The notes beneath the pieces were generated by a model. It was not told the DNA's origin, did no database searches, and saw only the letters and a program-made list of their open reading frames with translations. A stretch of DNA of 64,000 bases, from NCBI RefSeq assembly GCF_038967635.1, contig NZ_CP152413.1:2294001-2358000 (forward strand), read 5' to 3'. The DNA is from Bradyrhizobium sp. B124. Lineage in GTDB: Bacteria > Pseudomonadota > Alphaproteobacteria > Rhizobiales > Xanthobacteraceae. How positions within the stretch are numbered: position 1 is the stretch's first letter; the number at the start of each line of letters is the position of its first letter. Shown here piece after piece: positions 51,880 through 59,397 of the stretch. The position numbers and the translations under genes are program-made.

Positions 51880-53004
51880 ATGCCCGGCATCCGCATCGTA
51901 AGCATATTCGGGTTGGCCTGCGCCGCGCTGCTGGTGCTGGCGGCCTCCGTCATGCCCGCTGCCGCGACGTCGCGGATCAAGGATCTCGCCAACATCGAGG
52001 GCGTGCGCCAGAACCAGTTGATCGGCTACGGCCTGGTGGTTGGCCTCAACGGCACCGGCGACACGCTGAACAACATCCCCTTCACCAAACAGTCGCTGCA
52101 GGCGATGCTCGAGCGCATGGGCGTCAACATCCGCGGCGCCACCATCCGCACCGGCAACGTCGCCGCCGTGATGGTCACCGGCAATCTGCCGGCATTCGGC
52201 ACCCAGGGCACCCGGATGGACGTCACCGTCTCCGCGCTCGGCGACGCCAAGGATCTGCGCGGCGGCACCCTGCTCGTCACTCCCCTGCTCGGCGCCGACG
52301 GCAACGTCTACGCGGTCGCGCAGGGCACGCTGGCGATCTCCGGCTTCAACGCCGAGGGCGAGGCCGCCAAGGTGGTGCGCGGCGTGCCGACGGTCGGCCG
52401 CATCGCCAACGGCGCCATCATCGAACGCGAGATCGAGTTCGCGCTCAATCGCCTGCCCAATGTCCGCCTCGCGCTGCGCAACGCCGACTTCACCACCGCC
52501 AAGCGCATCGCCGCCGCGGTCAACGACTATCTCGGCGTCAAGACCGCCGAACCGCTCGATCCCTCCACCGTGCAGCTCTCGATCCCGCCGGAGTTCAAGG
52601 GCAACGTCGTCGCCTTCCTGACCGAGATCGAGCAGTTGCAGGTCGATCCCGACCTCGCCGCGAGGATCGTGATCGACGAGCGCTCCGGCATCATCGTGAT
52701 GGGCCGCGACGTTCGCGTCGCCACCGTCGCGGTGGCGCAAGGCAACCTCACCGTCACGATCTCCGAGAGCCCGCAGGTCAGCCAGCCCAATCCGCTGTCG
52801 CGCGGCCGCACCGTGGTGACGCCGCGCAGCAATGTGCAGGTCACCGAGGACGGCAAGAAGTTCGCGGTCGTCAAGGACGGCGTCTCGCTGCAACAGCTCG
52901 TCGACGGCCTCAACGGCCTCGGCATCGGACCGCGCGATCTGATCAGCATCCTGCAGGCGATCAAGGCCGCCGGCGCGATCGAAGCCGACATCGAGGTGAT
53001 GTGA
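51880..53004 (+). CDS. flgI: Flagellar P-ring protein FlgI
   Basis: A 374-residue periplasmic ring protein. The signal peptide (ends AAAT, about residue 28) precedes SRIKDLANIEGVRQNQLIGYGLVVGLNGTGD, the family signature. Conserved later parts include TPLLGADGNVYAVAQGTL and GLGIGPRDLISILQAIKAAGAI. GGGGAGCACTGG precedes the ATG at 51880. It begins the flgI-flgJ-flgN series and assembles with FlgH from block B. Confidence 0.97.
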   Translation: MPGIRIVSIFGLACAALLVLAASVMPAAATSRIKDLANIEGVRQNQLIGYGLVVGLNGTGDTLNNIPFTKQSLQAMLERMGVNIRGATIRTGNVAAVMVTGNLPAFGTQGTRMDVTVSALGDAKDLRGGTLLVTPLLGADGNVYAVAQGTLAISGFNAEGEAAKVVRGVPTVGRIANGAIIEREIEFALNRLPNVRLALRNADFTTAKRIAAAVNDYLGVKTAEPLDPSTVQLSIPPEFKGNVVAFLTEIEQLQVDPDLAARIVIDERSGIIVMGRDVRVATVAVAQGNLTVTISESPQVSQPNPLSRGRTVVTPRSNVQVTEDGKKFAVVKDGVSLQQLVDGLNGLGIGPRDLISILQAIKAAGAIEADIEVM

Positions 53005-53360
53005 TGGGAAGCCTGATCAACAGCACCACCGGCAGCATGCCGAACAAGGCGCTGATGCCGATGTTCAACGGCCGCCCCGATCCCGTGCTGCAGGACGCGA
53101 TGAAGAAGGTCTCGCCGCAGCAACTCACCAAGGCGAAGGCGACCGCGACCGACTTCGAATCGATGTTCCTCAATACGATGTTCTCGCAGATGACCACCGG
53201 CCTGAAGGGTGAAGGCCCCTACGGCGACACGGTCGGCACTGGCGCGTGGCGGTCGATGCTGACCGACGAATATTCGAAGAACTTCGCCAAGGCCGGCGGC
53301 GTCGGCATTTCCAACGAAGTGTTCCGCTCGCTGATCCTGCAGCAGGCGAACAAGAGCTAA
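53004..53360 (+). CDS. flgJ: Rod-binding protein FlgJ N-terminal type (CheL)
   Basis: A 118-residue protein from ATG at 53004; GTG at 53001 adds one. It corresponds to the rod-capping N-terminal domain of FlgJ alone, with KATATDFESMFLNTMFSQMTTGLKGEGPYGD and GVGISNEVFRSLILQ. The peptidoglycan hydrolase domain is absent, as usual in alphaproteobacteria. Its start codon overlaps the flgI stop codon. Confidence 0.9.
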   Translation: MGSLINSTTGSMPNKALMPMFNGRPDPVLQDAMKKVSPQQLTKAKATATDFESMFLNTMFSQMTTGLKGEGPYGDTVGTGAWRSMLTDEYSKNFAKAGGVGISNEVFRSLILQQANKS

Positions 53361-53383
53361 TTCGGTTCTCAAGGAGCAGCGCG

Positions 53384-53881
53384 ATGAATCAGCGTCCACA
53401 GCAGCATCGGCCAGCCGCCCCCGTGGTGCGGCCCGCGACGACGACGCCCCCCGATGTCGCACGTCTCGCCAACGAGCTGACCGAAGTGATGAGCGCGCTG
53501 CTCACCGTCGTCGAGCAGGAGACCGAGTTCGTCCGCGCCGGCAAGATCCGCGAGGCCATGCGGCTCGAGGCGCAGAAGTCGGACCTGTCGCGACGCTACA
53601 TGCTCGCGGTGGAGCACCTCAAATCGATGCAGAAGATGCTGTCGCAGACCGAACCCGAACTGCTCGCCACGCTGCGGCGTCATCACGAGACGTTCCGCGC
53701 GATGCTGCAGGTCAACCTGACGGTGCTTGCGACCGCACACGCGGTTTCCGAAGGCATCGTGCGCGGCGTCAATGCCGAGGTGCAGCGCCGCAACATCCCG
53801 AACACCTATACCGCGAACGGACAGCGCGCCACGCCGGGCCCGCGCAACATGACGCCGATCGCCGTCAGCCGCACGCTCTGA
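53384..53881 (+). CDS. flgN: FlgN-type flagellar export chaperone
   Basis: A 165-residue helical protein: LANELTEVMSALLTVVEQETEFVRAGKIREAMRLEAQKSDL and a second long helix. The pattern fits FlgN, which chaperones the hook-junction proteins FlgK and FlgL. The start at 53384 has AAGGAGCAGCGCG. It is 23 bases after flgJ. Confidence 0.8.
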   Translation: MNQRPQQHRPAAPVVRPATTTPPDVARLANELTEVMSALLTVVEQETEFVRAGKIREAMRLEAQKSDLSRRYMLAVEHLKSMQKMLSQTEPELLATLRRHHETFRAMLQVNLTVLATAHAVSEGIVRGVNAEVQRRNIPNTYTANGQRATPGPRNMTPIAVSRTL

Positions 53882-54043
53882 CGCACGCACGCCGACAATT
53901 TAGCTCAATTCGGCGCGCTCCCGGCAGCGCGGCATTCAGCGTGTTCCCTAACAGGCTGTTGAGAGGTTCCCCGTAGAGTTGCGGATCGTGAGGGGTTGGG
54001 ATTTGACTCAAGCAAACTAGTGCCTGTGCACTACGAGGCTGCC

Positions 54044-54430
54044 ATGAGTACAGATTTCAACATCAAGCCGGTGGGGGCACCGGTTGCAGCGCCGATGATC
54101 ACTCCCGTGAGCGATACGGCGCAGAAGGCGGTGAAGACCGAATTGCCCGCGAGCCAGAGCGTCACCGCTCCGGAGCCGAGCGTGCGCGTCACGATCGACC
54201 CCAACTCCGTCAATGCGTCGCTCTCAAATCAGGCGCCATCGGTCACCGACCAGGTCATCATCGACCGCGACGCGCGCGCCGTGGTCTACCAGGTGGTCGA
54301 CAATCGCACGAATTTGGTGGTGAGACAGTTTCCGGAAGAAGCCGTATTGCGCCGCCGCGCCTATTTCCACGCGCTCGATCTCAGCAAGGACGCGCCGACG
54401 CGGGCGCGCGCAACCGACCGCCGCGCGTAA
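54044..54430 (+). CDS. FlaG-like protein
   Basis: A 128-residue protein. A Pro/Ser-rich N-terminal half precedes DRDARAVVYQVVDNRTNLVVRQFPEEAVLRRRAY, the FlaG-type pattern. FlaG proteins affect filament length in other bacteria. It follows flgN by 162 bases, a gap without a clear feature. The start at 54044 is preferred over 53996 because ACGAGGCTGCC precedes it. Confidence 0.7.
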   Translation: MSTDFNIKPVGAPVAAPMITPVSDTAQKAVKTELPASQSVTAPEPSVRVTIDPNSVNASLSNQAPSVTDQVIIDRDARAVVYQVVDNRTNLVVRQFPEEAVLRRRAYFHALDLSKDAPTRARATDRRA

Positions 54431-54447
54431 CGCAAGCGATCGGACCC

Positions 54448-54810
54448 TCACTTCTGTGTGGCGTAGGCCTTGTCGAGATAGGTCGATCCGGTGGCCGGAT
54501 CGGTCACGACATTGGCGATCAATGCCGTCCCCTGCTGCACCAGCGAAAACTTGGTATCGCCGACCCGGAACGAGCTGTCCTTGATCAGCACGTCCTGATA
54601 TTTGCTGGTGCCGTCGCTCTGATAGTGGACCTTGGCGCGGAAGCCATCGACGTTCGACACCGAGATGTTGAACGACTTGTTGTTGGCGTATTTGCCGCTC
54701 CAGCTGCCCTCATAGAGCTTCGGATCGACGGCCACATAGGGCGTCTTCGACGGAACCGTCAGGCCGGCGGCCTTGTAGTTGGCCGACAAGATGCTCAATA
54801 CGTCCGCCAT
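54448..54810 (-). CDS. Hypothetical protein in the flaF unit
   Basis: A 120-residue protein: MADVLSILSANYKAAGL, then YEGSWSGKYANNKSFNISVSNVDGFRAKVHYQSDG and VVTDPATGSTYL. It appears beta-rich, with no signal peptide. It lies 28 bases after flaF in the same direction, so it is probably co-transcribed with it. I recognise no family; a motility role is inferred only from context. Confidence 0.7.
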   Translation of the reverse strand: MADVLSILSANYKAAGLTVPSKTPYVAVDPKLYEGSWSGKYANNKSFNISVSNVDGFRAKVHYQSDGTSKYQDVLIKDSSFRVGDTKFSLVQQGTALIANVVTDPATGSTYLDKAYATQK

Positions 54811-54838
54811 GCCGGGGGCTCCGTCGTGAACCGGTCGA

Positions 54839-55204
54839 TCAGGCGCGGCCCGAGAGGCCAGCGGCGATATTGCAGTTGATGTCGATCAGCGACTTCAGCT
54901 TCGCCGGGTCCGGATTCATCTGGATGTCGATGGTCTGCTTCATCACGAACACGCTGATGTTCGCGATCTTCTGACGCACCTCGAGCGGTTGCGGATTGTC
55001 GGCGCCCTCTGCGGCGCTGAGGAAGATCGACCACAGGCGGCGATTGAACAGCAATGCATGATCGAGCGCCTTGTCGAGGCCATTCCAGTTTGCCTGGACT
55101 TCCTGCAGCTGCCGCGCGGCCTTCAACAGCGCCTGCGCTTCGATTTCACGGGGGGAGGCCGTCGTCGTTGACGTACGGGCGTAGGCCTGGGCTGCATTCG
55201 ACAT
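54839..55204 (-). CDS. flaF: Flagellar biosynthesis regulator FlaF
   Basis: A 121-residue protein with the FlaF pattern: AAQAYARTSTTTASPREIEAQALLKAARQLQ, ALLFNRRLWSIFLSAA, and SVFVMKQTIDI. In Caulobacter FlaF is needed for flagellin synthesis and works with FlbT post-transcriptionally. GAGGTCATTA precedes the ATG. A weak CtrA-like TTTA-N7-TTAG lies at 55283-55297. Confidence 0.92.
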   Translation of the reverse strand: MSNAAQAYARTSTTTASPREIEAQALLKAARQLQEVQANWNGLDKALDHALLFNRRLWSIFLSAAEGADNPQPLEVRQKIANISVFVMKQTIDIQMNPDPAKLKSLIDINCNIAAGLSGRA

Positions 55205-55364
55205 TAATGACCTCGATGGGATGCGGATTTCTCGGGCCGCGGAGACGCAATTCTAGCGCTCGATATTTATGCATCCGGCGCCTTTAAATATGGTTAGCAG
55301 GCGTTACGAAATGCGCCGTTCTGACGGCAGGGAAAGATACCGTAATATCCCGGAGACAAAGAAA

Positions 55365-55388
55365 AACGGCGGGGTTTCCCCCGCCGTT
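55365..55388 (-). terminator. Rho-independent terminator after flagellin
   Basis: Arms AACGGCGGGG and CCCCGCCGTT with a four-base loop; the minus strand continues TTTCTTTG after the stem. It separates the flagellin gene from flaF. Confidence 0.85.
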
Positions 55389-55410
55389 GTCGAAGTGCTT
55401 GTCGGCGCGT

Positions 55411-56580
55411 TTAGCGGAGCAGCTGCAGCACGCTCTGCTGCGACTGGTTGGCCAGAGCAAGCGCGGACACCGCGATCGACTGGCGGGTCGACAGCGCCTG
55501 GCTGTTGGCCGCTTCCTCGTTGGTGTCGGCCAGCGTCAGGTTCGACGAACCGGTCTGCAGCACGTTGATCAGGTTCTTCGAGAAGTCCTGGCGGATCTGC
55601 ACGATCGACAGGTTCGAACCCAGCGTCGAGGCTTCGCTGCGCAACGAGGAACTCGCCGAGCTCAGCGACGCAATGACGCTGTTCGCCGAGTTGTTGTCGA
55701 GGAAGTCGGTGCCGGCGGCCAGCGATTTCAGGCCGAGGCCGGTGGCATTGAAGGTGACGCCGCTGATCGCGAGCGTCGACTTGCCGGTCTCGTTGAAGGT
55801 CAGCTTCAGGTTGTCGCCGTTCAACAGGTTGATACCGTTGAACGAGGCGTCCTGCGCCGTGGTCGTGATCTGCGCGATGGTGTTGTTGTACTGCGTCACC
55901 AAGGCGGCGCGCGCCGACTGCGAGGCCGGATCGGCAACCGGAGCCGTCCCGGCTGCGCTGAACGTCGCAGTGCCGCCGCCGGTGTTGGTGAAGGTCACCG
56001 CACCGATCGTCGAGGACGCCGCGTCGTTGGTCGTGGTGATCACGAGCTTGTTGGAGCTGTCGAGGCTCGCAGTCAGGTTGCTGGCCGCAAGCGACGCATT
56101 CAGCTGCGTCAGCGAGCTGCTGGCCCCGAAGGTGAAGCTGAAGGCGGGCTGACCGGCCGAGGCCGCGATCGCCAGCACGTCGCCGCTCTTGATCGTGGTG
56201 CCGTCGACGAGGTTGGCGGACGTGCCGCCGAGCGCCGCGGTGGAGGTGACCTGCGACCTCGTGGTGTAGCCGGTCGGGCTCTGCAGCACCTGGTTGGCGA
56301 TCGACTTTGCGGTATCGACCAGCTTCTGCAGCGAGGTGATGCCGGTGTTGGCAGCCTGCAGCACCTGCACACCATTGCCGATGCCATCGAGCAGGTTGTT
56401 GATGTCGCTGGCGCGGTTGTCGAGCGACTGTGCGGTGAAGAAGTTGGTCGGGTTGTCGAGCGCCGTGTTGACCTTCTTGCCGGTGGCAAGGCGGTTCTGC
56501 GTGGTGGAGAGCAGATCGGCGGTGGACTGGAGGGAGAGGAGGTTCTGACGAACGGAGGAGGAGAGAATGATACCGGACAT
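55411..56580 (-). CDS. fliC: Flagellin
   Basis: A 389-residue filament protein. The N-terminal domain (SSSVRQNLLSLQSTADLLSTTQNRLATGKK, ANTGITSLQKLVDTAKSIANQVL) and C-terminal domain (ILNVLQTGSSNLTLADTNEEAANSQALSTRQ, ALANQSQQSVLQLL) are standard. The variable middle contains a TTIKSGDVLAIAASAG module like those in FlgL and FlgE. The start at 56580 is favoured because AGAAAGG lies seven bases before it. A terminator follows. It is the only flagellin in the window. Confidence 0.94.
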   Translation of the reverse strand: MSGIILSSSVRQNLLSLQSTADLLSTTQNRLATGKKVNTALDNPTNFFTAQSLDNRASDINNLLDGIGNGVQVLQAANTGITSLQKLVDTAKSIANQVLQSPTGYTTRSQVTSTAALGGTSANLVDGTTIKSGDVLAIAASAGQPAFSFTFGASSSLTQLNASLAASNLTASLDSSNKLVITTTNDAASSTIGAVTFTNTGGGTATFSAAGTAPVADPASQSARAALVTQYNNTIAQITTTAQDASFNGINLLNGDNLKLTFNETGKSTLAISGVTFNATGLGLKSLAAGTDFLDNNSANSVIASLSSASSSLRSEASTLGSNLSIVQIRQDFSKNLINVLQTGSSNLTLADTNEEAANSQALSTRQSIAVSALALANQSQQSVLQLLR

Positions 56581-56691
56581 TTTCATACCTTTCTGGTGTG
56601 AAACTGAGGAAAAAACCGCGCCAATCCTTTCTGATCGGGCGGATGGCCGATCCTGCCGGTCAAGCCTCGAAGGAAAAAGAAATCTCCAACG

Positions 56692-56712
56692 CGGCATTTA
56701 AGGCAAATGCCG
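56692..56712. promoter_or_regulatory. Palindrome upstream of flagellin
   Basis: CGGCATTT-AAGGC-AAATGCCG, perfect 8-bp arms, 112-132 bases upstream of the flagellin start. It may be an operator or an mRNA stem; no sigma-54 box was found nearby. The 354-base gap to flbT holds no other clear element except GTTAAC near 56820. Confidence 0.5.
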
Positions 56713-56943
56713 AAGAATAAAATTGTCGCCATTGGGCGAAGTTCGCCGCGAAAACTACTGAGACGACTGCCGATTTCGGCCGAGGGCTATTACTCGCGCG
56801 GCCCCGCCGTTCACCAAGCGTTAACCATCATGGGAAAGGATCGCTGTCGCATCGGCCCCGGGCCGCAACGGCGGCTGCTAAGCAGCGCCGAACATGTTCC
56901 GCTAGCGGCGACATCGCACGACTGCCGGCAAAGGAGAACGGTC

Positions 56944-57375
56944 ATGGCCCTGAAGGTTGAACTCAAACCGAACGAGCGCATCATCGTCGGCAATTGCGTG
57001 ATCACCAACACCGATCAGCGCGCCCGCCTGTTGATCGACGGCGACCGCATCCCGATCCTGCGCGAGAAGGATATCCTGACGCCGGAGACCGCGGACACGC
57101 CGGCGAAGCTGATCTATCTCGCGGTGCAGCTGATGTATCTGTCGCCAGACCCGATGGCGCACCACCCGACCTATTTCAGCCTGGTGCGCGACATCATCAC
57201 CGCGATGCCCAGCGCCTGGCCGTTCATCGAGAGCGTCAACAACCTCATCCTCAACGGCGATCTCTATCACGCGCTGAAGGAATCCAGGAAGCTGATCGCG
57301 CACGAGGAGAAGCTGCTGGAAACCGCGCGCGGTCAGCGAAACGGCAATCAGGACGATACCCGCAAGAGCGCGTAG
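56944..57375 (+). CDS. flbT: Flagellin translational repressor FlbT
   Basis: A 143-residue regulator with MALKVELKPNERIIVGNCVI, RARLLIDGDRIPILREKDIL and KLIYLAVQLMYLSPDPM as in FlbT. In Caulobacter it binds the flagellin mRNA leader and limits translation until the hook is complete. AAAGGAGAACGGTC precedes the ATG. It is divergent from flagellin and convergent with flgL. Confidence 0.95.
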   Translation: MALKVELKPNERIIVGNCVITNTDQRARLLIDGDRIPILREKDILTPETADTPAKLIYLAVQLMYLSPDPMAHHPTYFSLVRDIITAMPSAWPFIESVNNLILNGDLYHALKESRKLIAHEEKLLETARGQRNGNQDDTRKSA

Positions 57376-57386
57376 CGCTTCCTGTC

Positions 57387-57437
57387 TTGACGCGTCTTCC
57401 TCACGCGAACCGGCATCCACTTCGCTTGAAAACGCTC
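57387..57437. repeat. Dispersed GACGCGTTTT-type repeat
   Basis: A copy of the element at 16233-16281: TTGACGCGTCTTCCTCACGCG and CCACTTCGCTTGAAAACGCT. It lies just after flbT and before a bidirectional terminator. Confidence 0.8.
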
Positions 57438-57453
57438 TAGCCCTCGCCTGAAC

Positions 57454-57484
57454 GAAAAAGGCCTCCCCGAGGGAGGCCTTTTTG
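57454..57484. terminator. Bidirectional terminator between flbT and flgL
   Basis: AAAAAGGCCTCCC-CGA-GGGAGGCCTTTTT. The stem carries A/T tracts on both sides, so it can stop transcription from flbT (plus) and from the flgE-flgK-flgL operon (minus). Confidence 0.9.
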
Positions 57485-57509
57485 CTGGCTGGAGATGAGG
57501 GGCAAGCGA

Positions 57510-59390
57510 TCAGGCGATCGGCAGATATTTCAACAGCGTGGTCTGATACAGCATCGACGTGGTCTGATACGACGCCTGCAGGCTGGTCTGCAGCGCCAGG
57601 ATCTTGGTCGCGACCTCGTCCTGATTGACGCCCTCGACCGAGTCGAGCATCGTTTCCGCCATGGCCTTGAGCTGGGTCTGACGATCGGTGGCCGCCTTGG
57701 TCGCCGTCTGCGCGCCGGCGAACTCGGCCTGCACGTCCTGGATCTGCTGCTGGCCGTTCTGCGGCGCAAGATTCCCGCTGACGCGCTGCGCGAGCGCCGT
57801 CACCTGCGCGCTTGCATTCGGGTTGCTGGCGTTGGTGGTCACCGCCGCATACACCGCGACGTTCTGCAGCAGGTAGCGGAAGGCCTGCTCGTTGGCGCGC
57901 GCGCCATACTGCACGGTGATCGACTGATCGACCTGCGCGACGGCGGTGCCGCGCGCCGATCCCGGGCCGTTCTCGCCGGTGTACCAGTACACGGTGTTGT
58001 CAGGCGTGCCAGCGACCAGGTTGGTCGCGGTATCGAACGGCGGTCCCCCTACCCTGAGCGGCGCCGGGGTCGCGGTCGTGTTGTTGGCGATGCCGAGCGC
58101 GCCGAGTGCGGCCGCATTGGAGCTCGAGATCGAGAGGCTCGCGCCGTCGGCGCCATGCAAGGTGATCGCACCGTTGCTGATGGTCGACGGGTTCTTGGTG
58201 CCGCTGACCTGGTCGATCTTCGCCATCAGCGTCTGCACGCTGTCGGTGATGTTGAGCTGGTTGCCGGTGGCGCCCGAGGCAACGAAGGTGATCGGGGTGC
58301 CGTTGACCGTGATGGTGTCGCCGGCCGCGAAGCTCGTCGACAGCGAGTTGGTGCCCGCCGCGCCCGAAAGGGCCGTGGCACCGCTGATCGGCGCCGGCGG
58401 CGCGTTCTGGTTGTTGACGGCGGCGCCCGCGACGGTCGCGACCGGATTGAAGAAGTTGTTGGACGCCGCGACCGCGGACGCCGCGACCAGCGACGTGTCG
58501 CTCAGCGTCTTGATCGACGACGTCAGTGTCGATTGAAGGTTGGCCGTCGTCGCCGTTGTGTCGGCACCGATCAGGAACGAGCCGGCCGGCGGCGGGTTCG
58601 TGGTCGTCGCCGTGAGCTCGATCGCATCGGTGGTGCCGTCGGGCAGCGTGAAGTTGAACTTGATCTTGTCGCCATCCTTCGGATTGACGGCGCCGAGATC
58701 GACCGAGGTGGACTTCGGCGTTCCGGCCGGCTGCGTCACGGTGGCGCCGGTCAACGACGACTGCACCGACAGCAGCTTCAGGCCGAACGGCGAGCCGTCC
58801 TCGGCGACGCTGGTCACCGTCGTGGTCGCCGGCGGCGACGAGACGCTTAGGCGTCCCATCAAATTGGTGCCCTGATCGGCTTGCTTGCGTTCGTTGATGA
58901 GCTGAGTGAGGCCAGCCTGGGTTGCCGTGCCCTTCAACATGGTGTCGGCGGACACCGTGGCCGGCGTATCCATGGCGCGGCCGGAGAACAGATAGCGGTC
59001 GCCCGACTGGCTGTTCAGCATCGCAACCGCATTGGAGAACGCGGCCTGCGCCGTGATCTGGCCCGACGTCTGCCCGCTGTTGTTGAGCGTCAGCGTCGCG
59101 GTCGTCGCGGCGTTCTTCACCTGGCTCCCGACGTCGGACAGCCCCTGCAGTGTGAGGTTGGCGACACCCAGCCGCGTGTTGAGGTTGGTCGCAGTATCCG
59201 AGAACGCGTTGATGCCGCTGATCTGGGCGCGCAGGCTGAGCGCGAAGCCGCGATCGAGCCCCTGCCCCGCATAGGTCGTCGATACCTTGCCGGTCGCAAG
59301 CTGCGTCGTCAGGTCATTGAGCTGACTGCGCAGGTTGAGGATCGTGGTGCCGATATAGGAAGTTCTGCCGCTTACGCCGTCGATCGACAT
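57510..59390 (-). CDS. flgL: Hook-filament junction protein FlgL (HAP3)
   Basis: A 626-residue junction protein, about twice the usual length. Flagellin-like ends are present (TTILNLRSQLNDLTTQLATGKVS at the start; EGVNQDEVATKILALQTSLQASYQTTSML at the end). The excess length is two inserted beta domains at about 228-325 and 337-440. The second is homologous to an insert in FlgE (TITVNGTPITFVASGATGNQLNITDS). It begins seven bases after flgK; GTGAGGGTAAC precedes the ATG. Confidence 0.9.
   Translation of the reverse strand: MSIDGVSGRTSYIGTTILNLRSQLNDLTTQLATGKVSTTYAGQGLDRGFALSLRAQISGINAFSDTATNLNTRLGVANLTLQGLSDVGSQVKNAATTATLTLNNSGQTSGQITAQAAFSNAVAMLNSQSGDRYLFSGRAMDTPATVSADTMLKGTATQAGLTQLINERKQADQGTNLMGRLSVSSPPATTTVTSVAEDGSPFGLKLLSVQSSLTGATVTQPAGTPKSTSVDLGAVNPKDGDKIKFNFTLPDGTTDAIELTATTTNPPPAGSFLIGADTTATTANLQSTLTSSIKTLSDTSLVAASAVAASNNFFNPVATVAGAAVNNQNAPPAPISGATALSGAAGTNSLSTSFAAGDTITVNGTPITFVASGATGNQLNITDSVQTLMAKIDQVSGTKNPSTISNGAITLHGADGASLSISSSNAAALGALGIANNTTATPAPLRVGGPPFDTATNLVAGTPDNTVYWYTGENGPGSARGTAVAQVDQSITVQYGARANEQAFRYLLQNVAVYAAVTTNASNPNASAQVTALAQRVSGNLAPQNGQQQIQDVQAEFAGAQTATKAATDRQTQLKAMAETMLDSVEGVNQDEVATKILALQTSLQASYQTTSMLYQTTLLKYLPIA
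58172..58334 (-). repeat. FlgL insert-domain core, homologous to FlgE insert
   Basis: The DNA for FlgL residues about 353-405 is roughly 80 percent identical by eye to 62216-62367 in flgE, for example the shared GTTGACCGTGAT and GGTTGCCGGT blocks. This shows common ancestry of the two inserts. Confidence 0.7.
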
Positions 59391-59397
59391 GTTACCC

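Noticed and set aside
56590..56760. A sigma-54 promoter for flagellin
   Set aside because: A TGGCGCG segment is present on the minus strand near 56611-56626, but no GC follows GG at the required ten-base spacing anywhere in this stretch.
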